64,000 bases of DNA from JAVWMQ01 sp036646055 (GCA_036646055.1 JAVXMY010000003.1:62001-126000); one strand, 5' to 3'. Shown: positions 17,272-26,812, numbered from the stretch's first letter. Numbers and translations are program-made. The notes: generated from the sequence alone by a model not told the origin.

Positions 17272-18093
17272 TTATAAAGCATACTTCTTGATTGCATTAG
17301 CAACTCCGTCATTCTTATTTGAATCTGTTATATACTTTGCAACATTTTTAACACTGTCAACTGCATTTTCTACCGCAACTGACACGCCTGCTAGTTTTAA
17401 CATTTCAATATCATTTGGGCTATCTCCAACTGCCATTATTTCTTCTTTATATATTCCAAGTCTATCCATTAAAGCAATTAATCCAGTAGCTTTACTTGTA
17501 GTTTTACTACCAATTTCACAGTTGTTACTCATAGATGATGTCAAGGTTATATTTTTTAAAGAATTAACTTCGTTAATCAGTTCAATACGTTCATCTTCAG
17601 AAAAGAAAAATAAATTGATATTTTCAATTTCATCTTTTTTAGAAAGCATAAACTCAAGCAACTCTGGCATTGGTATTCTTGTGCCCTTAACGTATCCAAT
17701 TGTTCTAGAGGGATATTCTCCATTTAAAACCTTGTCATAGTCTTCTTGACTGATATATGCTCTACCATCAGTAAAAACTTCTGTCATAAAAGGTTTCCTT
17801 TTTAAAAATCTATAGATATTTTCAATTTCTGTCGGATCAATACAATTCTTATAAATTGAAGTTCCTACAGTTAATTCTCGTATGTCAGCACCATTTGAAG
17901 TTATTGCATATTCTAAGCCTTCTAATCCATCTAAAACTTTAGGCAAAGAATGAAAGCACCTTCCTGTTGCTATTACAACATGTATATCCTTTTTTATGGC
18001 TTCAAGAAACACTTCTTTTGTAGCCTCACTAAGTTCTTTGTCGTCCCTTAGGGTTGTTCCATCTAAATCTAATGCTATTAATTTTATTGTCAT
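17272..18093 (-). CDS. Cof-type HAD superfamily phosphatase
   Basis: A cytoplasmic HAD hydrolase of subclass IIB, likely a sugar-phosphate or nucleotide phosphatase; the substrate cannot be read from sequence. Motif I is ALDLDGTTL, motif II includes VIATGR, and motif IV is VGDSPNDIEML, with a cap domain between motifs. The 273-residue length fits. It is a single-gene unit: terminator below, divergent trkA above. A promoter with TTGCTA-17-TAAAAT lies at 18120-18148. Confidence 0.92.
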   Translation of the reverse strand: MTIKLIALDLDGTTLRDDKELSEATKEVFLEAIKKDIHVVIATGRCFHSLPKVLDGLEGLEYAITSNGADIRELTVGTSIYKNCIDPTEIENIYRFLKRKPFMTEVFTDGRAYISQEDYDKVLNGEYPSRTIGYVKGTRIPMPELLEFMLSKKDEIENINLFFFSEDERIELINEVNSLKNITLTSSMSNNCEIGSKTTSKATGLIALMDRLGIYKEEIMAVGDSPNDIEMLKLAGVSVAVENAVDSVKNVAKYITDSNKNDGVANAIKKYAL

Positions 18094-18119
18094 AATTTTT
18101 CCATCCTTTATACATATAT

Positions 18120-18148
18120 ATTTTACATTATTCTATCATCAGTAGCAA
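18120..18148 (-). promoter_or_regulatory. Possible promoter of the HAD gene
   Basis: TTGCTA (18143-18148) and TAAAAT (18120-18125) at a 17-base spacing on the minus strand, 27 bases before the start. Confidence 0.4.
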
Positions 18149-18173
18149 TCAATATTCTTTTTCCCTCTATTAC

Positions 18174-18201
18174 TTGCTATTTAAATTTTTAGTGTTAGAA
18201 T
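18174..18201 (+). promoter_or_regulatory. Possible promoter of the trk operon
   Basis: TTGCTA (18174-18179) and TAGAAT (18196-18201) at a 16-base spacing on the plus strand, 48 bases before trkA. Confidence 0.4.
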
Positions 18202-18249
18202 GAAATATGTAATTTATACATAGGATATATTTGAAAGGATATTAAGTAA

Positions 18250-19590
18250 ATGAATATAGCAATAATTGGCGCTGGCAAATTAGGTAAGAAGATAGCTTTG
18301 TCCCTAGCTAAGAGTGACCATTCAATTACCATAGTAGATAAAAACGAAGATAAACTACATAATCTTTCTATGCAGGTAGATTTACTTACTTTAGCTGCAG
18401 ATGGTAAACAAATATCAGTTTTAAAGGAATTACATATTAAATCTTTTGACTTTTTGATTGCTGTTACAGGTAATGATGAAATAAATATTATGATTGCTGC
18501 CTTTGCTAAAAAATTAGGATGCAGCCGTGTTATTGCAAGAGTGCGAGATCCTGAACATATGAATCAGATTAATTTTATTAGAGATACTATGTCAATTGAC
18601 TATCTAATAAATCCTGACCTTGCAATTAGTAATGAGATTTCAAAATTCTTAGTAGAAAAATATACCCTTAACAATGGTGTTTTTACCACTGGTAAAGCAG
18701 CCTTAATTGAATTTAAGGTTAAGAATTTCCCAGAACTTATAGATTTACCAATTAATCAAGCTAAATCAATTATTGGAAACAAACTTGTAGTTGCTATTTC
18801 TAGAAGTGGTAAAGTTATAATACCTCATGGTGATGATATAATCAAAAATGGTGATGACATATATATAATCGGAGAAAATGAACCAATCTTAGAACTTAAT
18901 GAAAAAGTTCATGAGCAAGGGTTATATACCGGACTACAAAATGTAATGATAATAGGTGGAGGAAAAACAGGTTTATACCTTGCCCAAAATCTACTTAAAT
19001 TCAATTTATCAGTAAAAATTGTCGAGCAAGATTTAGCTAGGTGTCATTATTTAGCTGAAAAACTTGAAAACGCAATGATTTTAAGAGGAGACGGAACTGA
19101 TACCTCATTATTAGAAGAAGAAAATATTCAAAACATGGACGCTTTCGTTACATGTACAGGATATGATGAAGATAATCTACTTCTTGCATTAATGGCCAAA
19201 AATTATGGCATTGAAGATGTAATTGCAAAGGTAAGCAGAGGAATATACACTGATTTAATTTCTACTCTAGGTGTTGACATGACAATGAACCCTATTGAAA
19301 TTGTAACTAGTAATGTCCTTCGAATTATTCAAGGATCAAAAAAGATTATTTCTTCTCAATTAATTCAAGGACAAGCTGTAATAACAGAACTAGTTGTTAG
19401 TAATAAATCAAAATTCTTAAGTGGCCCATTAAAAACTCTTGATATTCCAAAAGGAGTTATTATCGCCGCCATTCATAGAAATACAGGTGCTATAATTCCA
19501 GATGGTGATACCCAGATTAAGGAATACGATAGAGTATTATTAATTTCCTTATTATCTGCATTGCCAGAAATGGATAAATACACAAGATAA
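18250..19590 (+). CDS. trkA: Trk potassium uptake regulatory subunit TrkA
   Basis: Cytoplasmic NAD(H)/ATP-sensing ring that gates TrkH channels. Two RCK modules are visible: the first begins IIGAGKLGKKIALSLAKS (residues 3-20) and the second IIGGGKTGLYLAQNLLK (about residues 233-250), each with a Rossmann nucleotide-binding motif and a TrkA_C half. The 446 residues match the double-RCK family. It is followed after 10 bases by trkH and then by a second trkH-like gene, so one regulatory protein may serve two channels. Confidence 0.95.
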   Translation: MNIAIIGAGKLGKKIALSLAKSDHSITIVDKNEDKLHNLSMQVDLLTLAADGKQISVLKELHIKSFDFLIAVTGNDEINIMIAAFAKKLGCSRVIARVRDPEHMNQINFIRDTMSIDYLINPDLAISNEISKFLVEKYTLNNGVFTTGKAALIEFKVKNFPELIDLPINQAKSIIGNKLVVAISRSGKVIIPHGDDIIKNGDDIYIIGENEPILELNEKVHEQGLYTGLQNVMIIGGGKTGLYLAQNLLKFNLSVKIVEQDLARCHYLAEKLENAMILRGDGTDTSLLEEENIQNMDAFVTCTGYDEDNLLLALMAKNYGIEDVIAKVSRGIYTDLISTLGVDMTMNPIEIVTSNVLRIIQGSKKIISSQLIQGQAVITELVVSNKSKFLSGPLKTLDIPKGVIIAAIHRNTGAIIPDGDTQIKEYDRVLLISLLSALPEMDKYTR

Positions 19591-19600
19591 GAGGGCTTTC

Positions 19601-21064
19601 ATGGATTTAAATTCGCGAGAAATTATTAGAATTATAGGCGTTATCTTCCAAGTAATGGGTGCTGCGCTTACTCTACCACTTGCTGTAGGTTTCATATATC
19701 ATGAAATACCAAGCATCCAAGCATTTGCGGTAGTGCTGCTACCATCTATTTTAATAGGTGGTATAATTAGACAAATTGCTCCACCATCTAACAAACCACT
19801 TAAGGTTCGTGATGGTGTTCTTATCGTGTCTATATCTTGGATAATTGCTGCAATAATCGGGTCAATTCCATTTATACTTTCTGGAGCAATCCCAAATCCT
19901 ATTGATGCCATATTTGAAACATGTTCTGGTTTCTCTACAACAGGAGCCTCCATATTATCAGATATTGAAAGTCTTCCAAAATCAATTTTATTTTGGAGAT
20001 CCTTCACACATTGGTTAGGCGGAATGGGTATACTAGTATTTGCAGTAGCACTACTACCTACTCTTGGAATAAGTGGCCAAATGATTGTTATGGCAGAAAC
20101 TCCAGGACCAGAACTTTCAAAGTTAACCCCTAGAATATCAGATACAGCTAGACAACTATATATAATGTATTTTTCATTTACTATTATTGAAACTATTCTA
20201 CTAATGTTAGGCGGTATGAATTTTTATGATGCTTTAACTCATACATTTTCTACAGTAGGAACAGGTGGTTTTTCTACCTATAACAACAGTATTGCACACT
20301 TTGATAGTGCATATATAGAGGGTGTAATCACTGTATTTATGCTTTTATCAGGTGTAAACTTCAACCTTTATTTCATACTTCTTCGAAACGGATTTAAAGC
20401 CTTTATCAAAGATGGAGAATTAAAGTTTTATCTGTGCATTGTCGCCTTAACAATGGTACTAATAACAATAGGCCTTGTAGGTTCTGGAAATATTAGCGAT
20501 CCATTTGAAGCCTTTAGATATGCTTCATTCCAGCAGGCCTCAATTATTACAACTACAGGCTTTATGTCTTATGACTATGCTTTATGGCCCACATTTTGTC
20601 AAATGATTCTATTCCTATTATTCTTTGTAGGTGGATGTTCTTCTTCTACAGGTGGAGGAATTAAAGTAATTAGGGTTTTAGTTGTATTTAAATTAATAAA
20701 GAGATCTGTAGCTTTACGTTTACACCCAAATGCAGTTGTAAATGTAAAGATTAATAATAACGTATTACCAAGAGCAACAGTTGCCAATGTTTCGAATTTT
20801 ATATTCTTGTATTTAGGCATACTATTATTCGGTGGTTTTATCATATCACTTGACGGATATAATATGATTACTAGTTTATCTGCAACAGCTTCGTGCCTTG
20901 GAAATATCGGCCCTGGCTTTGACGCTATTGGTCCAACAGTTAATTACAGTATTTTTTCAGATCTTACAAAATCAATGTTATCACTACTAATGATAGCTGG
21001 TAGATTAGAATTATTTACTTTATTTATGCTTTTTGCACCTAGATTTTGGAACCCAAATAAATAG
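19601..21064 (+). CDS. trkH: Trk potassium uptake channel TrkH
   Basis: Potassium-translocating membrane subunit with four M1-P-M2 repeats. All four selectivity-filter loops carry glycine at the usual place: GFSTTGAS (Gly115), FSTVGTGGFST (Gly220), ITTTGF (Gly320) and CLGNIGPGF (about 432-440). The TrkH blocks HWLGGMGILVF and GGCSSSTGGGIK are also present. Length 487 is normal. GAGG lies 6 bases before the ATG. This is the canonical channel of the operon; compare the next gene. Confidence 0.95.
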   Translation: MDLNSREIIRIIGVIFQVMGAALTLPLAVGFIYHEIPSIQAFAVVLLPSILIGGIIRQIAPPSNKPLKVRDGVLIVSISWIIAAIIGSIPFILSGAIPNPIDAIFETCSGFSTTGASILSDIESLPKSILFWRSFTHWLGGMGILVFAVALLPTLGISGQMIVMAETPGPELSKLTPRISDTARQLYIMYFSFTIIETILLMLGGMNFYDALTHTFSTVGTGGFSTYNNSIAHFDSAYIEGVITVFMLLSGVNFNLYFILLRNGFKAFIKDGELKFYLCIVALTMVLITIGLVGSGNISDPFEAFRYASFQQASIITTTGFMSYDYALWPTFCQMILFLLFFVGGCSSSTGGGIKVIRVLVVFKLIKRSVALRLHPNAVVNVKINNNVLPRATVANVSNFIFLYLGILLFGGFIISLDGYNMITSLSATASCLGNIGPGFDAIGPTVNYSIFSDLTKSMLSLLMIAGRLELFTLFMLFAPRFWNPNK

Positions 21065-21080
21065 ACATTAGGAGTTATTA

Positions 21081-22553
21081 ATGAATTTGAATTACAACAT
21101 TATTTTACGAACAGGAGGAATTACTGCAATCCTTGTAGGGGTATTAACTATACCTTCTCTTGGCGTATCTCTTTTTAGTCATACTAATACTGTTACTTCT
21201 GGTTTGATTTTTACTATGGCTATTTCCTTAGTACTAGGTTTTGCTATAATTAAACAAATCAAACCTAGTAAAAAGTCCCTTAAATTTAGGGAAGGATACC
21301 TATCTGTAATATGTTCATTATTAGTAGCTTCTGTACTAGGTAGTTTCCCTTATATTTGGACCGGACTACTTAATCCTATTGATGCATTCTTCGAATCAGT
21401 TGCCGGTTTCACAACAACTAGTGCAACTGCAATTGGTGAACCAAACCTTCCTTTAGGCTTGGCATTATGGAAAGCTTCATCTCATTGGTTTGGTGGCATT
21501 TGCATACTAATTTATTTAATAACATTTCTACCTAGACTAGGTCATGGTGGGCAACAAATTACAACAGCGGAGTCATCTAATTCAAATTTAAACAAAATTG
21601 CACCAAAATCCTCAGAAATTATAAAAATAATATTCTGTATTTATTTTACCCTTACAATTTTAACTTTCATTTTAATATCTTTTTCAAAAATTGGTATTAT
21701 TGATAGTTTAGTTTATACCTTTTCAACTGTAAGTACCGCTGCTGTTAATCTTCATAATAGCGGTTTATTACACTATAATAATGTTTATCTAGAAATAATT
21801 ATTTCTATTTTTTCGATTTTATCTGCAACTAGTTTTGTATTTTACTTTTATATTATTAAAGGTTATAAAAATGAAGTCAAAAAAAATATTGAAACAAAGA
21901 CATTTATTCTTATCATTATAATATTTACAATATTATGCAACCTATTATTGTTTGTGAATATAGGCCCTGGCCAATATAATTTACGAAGTTTTAGAGAAAT
22001 AATTTTCCAAGTAATTTCTTTTGCTTCTACTTCTGGTTATACAATAATTGATTACCAAACTTGGCCTGAATCTATTTCTTATTGTTTCCTTATACTTACT
22101 TTAATAGGAGGATGTTCAGCATCTACAAGCGGTTCTTTTAAAGTTATTAGAATGCTTATATATGTACAATTAATAAGACGTGGATTTCACAAACGATTAC
22201 ATCCACGCCTTATCGAACCAGTTAAAATTGGAGACAGTATTGTAAGTGCACCTTTAGCTGCATCTGTCACCACATATGGTTTATTATTTTTTATTATACT
22301 TTTATTTTCAACCTTGCTATTAAGTATACAAGGCCTTGATTTAGAAACTACTTTTAGTGCTGCCTTTAGCAGCCTTACCAATATAGGAATTGGTTTTGGT
22401 AAAGTTGGATATCTAGGAGAGTATCACTTCTTCCATCCACTCCTAAAATTACTACTTTGTATCGAAATGATAGTGGGTAGGTTAGGCCTATATTCTGTCT
22501 TCTTAATCGCTATGCCTTCATTCTGGCAATCAAAGCGTAAAAGAAACTTCTAA
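21081..22553 (+). CDS. TrkH-like ion channel with altered selectivity filter
   Basis: A second TrkH paralog of 490 residues with the same topology and with HWFGGICILIY and GGCSASTSGSFK in place of the usual blocks. The first two filter loops differ: GFTTTSAT has Ser114 where TrkH has Gly115, and FSTVSTAA has Ser218 where TrkH has Gly220. Loops three (STSGY, Gly319) and four (SLTNIGIGF) keep glycine. In the TrkH/KtrB/HKT superfamily these glycines govern potassium selectivity, and a serine in loop one is typical of sodium-selective plant HKT proteins. I infer a changed selectivity, perhaps sodium permeation, or a regulatory partner. It starts 16 bases after trkH with AGGAG; its stop overlaps the end of rnr by 4 bases. 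Confidence 0.88.
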   Translation: MNLNYNIILRTGGITAILVGVLTIPSLGVSLFSHTNTVTSGLIFTMAISLVLGFAIIKQIKPSKKSLKFREGYLSVICSLLVASVLGSFPYIWTGLLNPIDAFFESVAGFTTTSATAIGEPNLPLGLALWKASSHWFGGICILIYLITFLPRLGHGGQQITTAESSNSNLNKIAPKSSEIIKIIFCIYFTLTILTFILISFSKIGIIDSLVYTFSTVSTAAVNLHNSGLLHYNNVYLEIIISIFSILSATSFVFYFYIIKGYKNEVKKNIETKTFILIIIIFTILCNLLLFVNIGPGQYNLRSFREIIFQVISFASTSGYTIIDYQTWPESISYCFLILTLIGGCSASTSGSFKVIRMLIYVQLIRRGFHKRLHPRLIEPVKIGDSIVSAPLAASVTTYGLLFFIILLFSTLLLSIQGLDLETTFSAAFSSLTNIGIGFGKVGYLGEYHFFHPLLKLLLCIEMIVGRLGLYSVFLIAMPSFWQSKRKRNF

Positions 22554-24553
22554 TCAACTAGTAAAAAGTCAATCTCATGTGCACTCACAGAAACTGAGTG
22601 CACTTTTATTTTCACTAAATCTCCTAAAGTTATTGATCTTCCACTATGTTTCCCTATCATAGAGTACTTTTCCGGAACATAATCATAATAATCATCGTTA
22701 ATAGTTCCTATTCTAATTAAGCCTTCTATAGTATTAGGAAGTTCAACAAAAATACCAAAGCTAGATACTCCACTTACAACACCTTCAAATGTGTCCCCAA
22801 TAAATTGCTCCATGTATTCAGCCATTTTCATCTTTTCTACTTGTCTTTCAAGTTCTATAGCTTCTCTTTCAGTTCTAGAAGTAATTTCAGCTACGTTACT
22901 AACTTCTTCTTTGTATTTTTTTATTCTCTTACTATTAAGTTTGCCATGGATAGAGTCTTTTATAATTCTATGAATCATTAAATCTGCATATCTTCTAATT
23001 GGAGAAGTAAAATGACAGTAGTATTGAAGGGCTAACCCAAAATGGCCAGTACACTCAACATCATATCTAGCTTTTTGCATAGACCTTAAAGTTACAGTAT
23101 TGATTACACTCTCATAAGGTTCACCTTCAACATCTTCTAATATGTCGCTAAGCATCTTTGGCTTTACATCTTTTAAATCACCCTTAAGGATTATCTTAAA
23201 ACTATATAAGAAGGCTTTTAATTCTTCCATCTTTTCTAAAGATGGATTTTCATGAACACGATATACAAATGGCAACTCTTTTATTGCAAAATGTTTTGCA
23301 ACTGTTTCATTTGCTAATAGCATAAATTCTTCAATTAGCTTATTGGCAGATCTTCGTTCTGCTATAGTTATGGATTCAACCAAGCCATCCTTACCAAGAG
23401 AAATATTAGCCTCATCCAAATCAAAATCAAGGCTTCCCCTCATTCTTTTTTTCTTAGATAATATATTTGCTAATTGGGCCATAACATAAATATATTCATA
23501 TTCTGCCTTTTTTTCATTGCTTTCTATAATATCTGATACATCCTTATAGACTAATCTTTTTTTAGAATGAATTACCGCCTCATAAATATCATAATTAATA
23601 ACATTACCATTTAAGTCAATTTCCATATCACAACTTAATGTTAGCCTATCTTCATTTGGATTCAAACTACAAATACCGTTTGATAAGTCCTTAGGAAGCA
23701 TTGGTATAACCTTATCTAAAAGATATATACTGTTACCCCTCTTTAACGCCTCTTGGTCCATATATTTGCCTTCTGAGACATAATGAGCAACGTCTGCTAT
23801 ATGCACTCCCAACAGATAATTTCCATTATCTAAAACTTCTACACAAACAGCATCATCGAAATCTTTTGAATCAGCCCCATCTATTGTAACGATAAACTTA
23901 TCTCGTAAATCTCTTCTAGTAGCAATTTCTTCATTAGTGATTATTTCCTTTGATTTAGCCTTAGCTTCTGCACATGCCCTACTTGGGAAAGTTTCAATAA
24001 CATTTTGCTGCCTCATTAAAGCCTTAATGTCTCCACCAGCTTCACCTTTTCTACTAACAATCTCTATAATTTTGCCTTCTGCTTTTCTTTTTCCTTCTGG
24101 ATATTTAATTATTTCTGCAACAACTTTATCTCCATCCCTGGCCTTACCTAAAAGTCTACCAACAATAAAAATATCATCATTGATTTTTTTATCATCTGGA
24201 ACAACAAAACCGAATTTACCATTAATAATTAGTGTTCCAACAATTTCACTGTACTTTCTCTTTACAATTTCTGTAATAATGCCTTCTTTAGATTTTTCCC
24301 ATAAGTGTGATGGTAATAAATCAACTTCTACCATGTCCCCCTCCATGGCAGAATTCATGTTAGAACTATTAATATAAATATCCTCGTCTTCGCCTTCAAC
24401 TGTTACAAAACCAAAACCTCTTGCATGTTTTTGCAACACTCCAAGTAAGCCTGGTTCCTTAAGTTTATTCTTCTTTCTCCCAGATTTTTTTATGTTTTTT
24501 TCAAAAAAACTTATGTTTTTCTTTCTAGAAGTACTTTTCTTTTTTCTACTCAT
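22550..24553 (-). CDS. rnr: Ribonuclease R
   Basis: A 3'-5' exoribonuclease that degrades structured RNA and takes part in tmRNA quality control. The order is a basic N-terminus (RKKKSTSRKK), cold-shock domains with GFGFVTVEGEDEDIYI, the RNB catalytic domain starting around DSKDFDDAVCVE with the four metal-binding aspartates, and a C-terminal S1 domain (FEGVVSGVSSFGIFVEL). The 667-residue length is at the short end of the family. It is convergent with the trk operon, and codons near its 3' end also form the terminator hairpin of that operon. Confidence 0.96.
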   Translation of the reverse strand: MSRKKKSTSRKKNISFFEKNIKKSGRKKNKLKEPGLLGVLQKHARGFGFVTVEGEDEDIYINSSNMNSAMEGDMVEVDLLPSHLWEKSKEGIITEIVKRKYSEIVGTLIINGKFGFVVPDDKKINDDIFIVGRLLGKARDGDKVVAEIIKYPEGKRKAEGKIIEIVSRKGEAGGDIKALMRQQNVIETFPSRACAEAKAKSKEIITNEEIATRRDLRDKFIVTIDGADSKDFDDAVCVEVLDNGNYLLGVHIADVAHYVSEGKYMDQEALKRGNSIYLLDKVIPMLPKDLSNGICSLNPNEDRLTLSCDMEIDLNGNVINYDIYEAVIHSKKRLVYKDVSDIIESNEKKAEYEYIYVMAQLANILSKKKRMRGSLDFDLDEANISLGKDGLVESITIAERRSANKLIEEFMLLANETVAKHFAIKELPFVYRVHENPSLEKMEELKAFLYSFKIILKGDLKDVKPKMLSDILEDVEGEPYESVINTVTLRSMQKARYDVECTGHFGLALQYYCHFTSPIRRYADLMIHRIIKDSIHGKLNSKRIKKYKEEVSNVAEITSRTEREAIELERQVEKMKMAEYMEQFIGDTFEGVVSGVSSFGIFVELPNTIEGLIRIGTINDDYYDYVPEKYSMIGKHSGRSITLGDLVKIKVHSVSVSAHEIDFLLVD
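22579..22612 (+). terminator. Terminator of the trk operon, located inside the rnr coding sequence
   Basis: A perfect 9-bp stem GTGCACTCA/TGAGTGCAC with a 7-base loop is followed on the plus strand by TTTTATTTT. It starts 26 bases after the stop of the second trkH and lies within the last codons of rnr. Confidence 0.85.
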
Positions 24554-24560
24554 CTTTTTC

Positions 24561-25262
24561 CTATTGTGCTATTAGCACCTTTCTTGCTTTTTCGTATTCA
24601 ATTCTTTCATAATATCCTATTGCTAGTTTTTCAGACCTTTCAATATAGTCATTAACATCACCGTCTTTATTCAATTTAGCATTGTAGGCAAAAATCAAAT
24701 TTATATAGCAACCAATATTAGGGTTATCCTCATATTGTATTAAAAGTTTCTTATGATTCTCTAAAATCATAGTTGCGTCATGTTTCTTTTTTTGCTTAAA
24801 TAATGCATAAAGATAATTGGTATAATAGGTTGCCTTAGCAAAACTATGAAGCCTAGAAACATCTAGTTTGCTTAGCAATTTAATGGCTTTTTCAGTTCTA
24901 CCTGTATGAATATATCCTACTGCAACATTTATATCTATTATAGCTTTATTTACATTATACTGCATATCCAAAAATGATTTTTTTCTGTTTTGAAGTTTAA
25001 TTGTTTCCTTAAGGTATCTTTCAGCATCATGGTCATCATATAAAATGCTATTAGCCTTAAGAATATGCTTTTTTAGCCTCATAGTTGGCAAAATACCTAA
25101 AATAATATACGCTCCAAAAACAACAGCGATAAACACTAAATAAACCCAAATCGGGAATTTTCCAAATTTATCTTCATAAAGTACTTTTACAGTTCCTCCA
25201 ATAAACCCTAAAACAACTACTATTATAAAAAATTTGATGTATTTTTTAGCTTCAGTCCCCAT
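24561..25262 (-). CDS. Membrane protein with two N-terminal helices and a helical repeat domain
   Basis: Unrecognised 233-residue protein. Two hydrophobic segments lie at residues about 9-28 (FFIIVVVLGFIGG) and 36-58 (WVYLVFIAVVFGAYIILG). The rest is hydrophilic and predicted from its leucine/alanine-rich pattern to be alpha-helical, resembling tetratricopeptide-like repeats; cytoplasmic exposure is likely. It starts with AGGAG and lies 7 bases before rnr, so it may be cotranscribed with it. No catalytic motif is visible. I cannot assign a function. Confidence 0.7.
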   Translation of the reverse strand: MGTEAKKYIKFFIIVVVLGFIGGTVKVLYEDKFGKFPIWVYLVFIAVVFGAYIILGILPTMRLKKHILKANSILYDDHDAERYLKETIKLQNRKKSFLDMQYNVNKAIIDINVAVGYIHTGRTEKAIKLLSKLDVSRLHSFAKATYYTNYLYALFKQKKKHDATMILENHKKLLIQYEDNPNIGCYINLIFAYNAKLNKDGDVNDYIERSEKLAIGYYERIEYEKARKVLIAQ

Positions 25263-25277
25263 AATAATCTCCTATAA

Positions 25278-25308
25278 ACAAATAGGCGAACAGCTTACGC
25301 CATCCGCC
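25278..25308 (-). terminator. Terminator after the cyclophilin gene
   Basis: On the minus strand a 24-base element (25285-25308) folds into a 10-bp stem, including a few G-U pairs, closed by a GTAA tetraloop and followed by TATTTGTTTAT. It probably separates the PIN-TRAM to cyclophilin group from the gene at 24561-25262. Confidence 0.65.
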
Positions 25309-25314
25309 ACTTTA

Positions 25315-25794
25315 CTAACCTTCAACAACGATTGTTTTAATAACCTGCTTTTCATGAGGGCAATCCATTGCATTTCTAGGCTGATTAACAATTTTATCTG
25401 CTTCTTCCATGCCTTCTATTACCTTACCAAAAGCTGCGTACTGTCCATCTAAATGGGGAGAAGTTTCAACCATTACAAAGAACTGTGAACCGCCTGAGTT
25501 AGGGTCCATAGCTCTAGCCATAGAAAGAACTCCTCTTTCATGCTTAATGTTATTTTCAACACCATTCATATTAAATTCACCTTTAATTGTATGTCCTGGA
25601 CCACCCATTCCATTACCATTTGGGCAACCACCCTGAATCATAAATCCTGGAATTACTCTATGAAATATTAGTCCATCATAAAATCCATCATTGGCTAATT
25701 TCTCAAAGTTTGCAACTGTAATTGGCGCAATATCATCATATAGTTCTCCTGACATTACTCCACCATTTTCTAATTCAATTCTAAATTTCTTCAT
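25315..25794 (-). CDS. Peptidyl-prolyl cis-trans isomerase, cyclophilin type
   Basis: A small cytoplasmic cyclophilin (159 residues, no signal peptide) that speeds proline isomerisation during folding. Family blocks are FHRVIPGFMIQGG, the active-site SMARAMDPNSGGSQFFV, and YAAFGKVIEGM. The start overlaps the stop of the Nudix gene in an ATGA junction, which suggests translational coupling. It ends at a terminator. Confidence 0.95.
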   Translation of the reverse strand: MKKFRIELENGGVMSGELYDDIAPITVANFEKLANDGFYDGLIFHRVIPGFMIQGGCPNGNGMGGPGHTIKGEFNMNGVENNIKHERGVLSMARAMDPNSGGSQFFVMVETSPHLDGQYAAFGKVIEGMEEADKIVNQPRNAMDCPHEKQVIKTIVVEG

Positions 25795-26252
25795 TTTGTC
25801 CTCCTTATTTTGTATACGTTTGTATGATTAAAATTATTTTCTTTTATTTTCCATAGCTCTTTTCTTAAATATTTTGGATGAACTATTTCTAACTGATTTA
25901 TTTCTTCTTTAGTAAAGTATCGCAATTCTCTCATTCTTTGATGTTCTGAATCAAATTCCGGATCAATACCTAACTTAAGTTCTCCAGAAACCACTTTTCC
26001 AACATAGTAATTTACAAATCTTTGACCTCTGCTTTCAGAAACTTCCTCCACATGCCAAATTAGCTTTTTGATTTTAATATCTAAATTGGTTTCCTCTTTC
26101 ATCTCTCTAATTGCAGCACAATGGGCAGTTTCCATTTCTTCAATTCCACCACCAGGTACCATCCAAATATCCTTACCTTCATGATGTTGTTTAACTAAAA
26201 GCAATCTGTCTTCATGATCAAATATTAAAACTCGAACTCCACCTACCCACAT
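25791..26252 (-). CDS. Nudix family hydrolase
   Basis: A 153-residue Nudix pyrophosphohydrolase. The Nudix box GGGIEEMETAHCAAIREMKE followed by ETNLDI (about residues 34-59) has the G-x5-E-x7-REUxEE pattern that binds the metal and cleaves nucleoside diphosphate derivatives. The substrate cannot be told. GGAGG lies 6 bases before the ATG; the start overlaps the end of the upstream chromate transporter gene by 10 bases. Confidence 0.92.
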   Translation of the reverse strand: MWVGGVRVLIFDHEDRLLLVKQHHEGKDIWMVPGGGIEEMETAHCAAIREMKEETNLDIKIKKLIWHVEEVSESRGQRFVNYYVGKVVSGELKLGIDPEFDSEHQRMRELRYFTKEEINQLEIVHPKYLRKELWKIKENNFNHTNVYKIRRTK

Positions 26253-26812
26253 AAAAAGCCTCCTGCAAGGCCTATAATCACAATAGCAATCATAGGATTG
26301 ACTTTAAACTTACCAGTTAAAATAATTGTTATAATAGATAATATTATTGCTATTAGATTAACATATTCTAATGGATTTTGAAACAGATTAATCGTAAAAA
26401 TATCCTGTTTTATTAAAACAGTATTTGAAATAATTACAGCAGCGGCACCAATTAGTCCTACTGTCGCCGGTCTAATACCCGCAACCATTCCTAAAGTCAC
26501 CTTACTATTTTTGTATCTGTCTAAAAAGTGCATGGCAATTATAATTACAAGATATGAAGGTACTACAACTCCTAAAGTTGCAATAATTCCACCAAGCAGA
26601 CCTGCATATTCAAGACCAACATAAGTTGCCGCATTTACAGCAATTGCTCCCGGCGTAACCTGACTTAATGCTAATAAATTTGAAAATTCATCAACAGTCA
26701 TGATTCCAAAATCCTCAATATTTTGAAAGATAATTGGGAGCATTACTAACCCTCCACCAAAGGAAAAAGCTCCAACCTTAAAAAATATCCAAAATAATAT
26801 AATATATTTCAT
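26243..26812 (-). CDS. Chromate transporter, short-chain ChrA half (second of pair)
   Basis: A 189-residue membrane protein with the chromate_transp domain: FWIFFKVGAFSFGGGLVMLP at the N-terminus and VTPGAIAVNAATYVG. Five to six hydrophobic segments are visible. Short-chain ChrA proteins work as pairs; the other half is the next gene upstream, with an ATGA overlap. In Clostridia these pairs may export chromate or other anions; the natural substrate is not known from the sequence. Confidence 0.9.
   Translation of the reverse strand: MKYIILFWIFFKVGAFSFGGGLVMLPIIFQNIEDFGIMTVDEFSNLLALSQVTPGAIAVNAATYVGLEYAGLLGGIIATLGVVVPSYLVIIIAMHFLDRYKNSKVTLGMVAGIRPATVGLIGAAAVIISNTVLIKQDIFTINLFQNPLEYVNLIAIILSIITIILTGKFKVNPMIAIVIIGLAGGFLCG

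Noticed and set aside
25263..25314. Small ORF in the gap after the cyclophilin gene
   Set aside because: The gap holds only a terminator hairpin and the ribosome binding site of the next gene.
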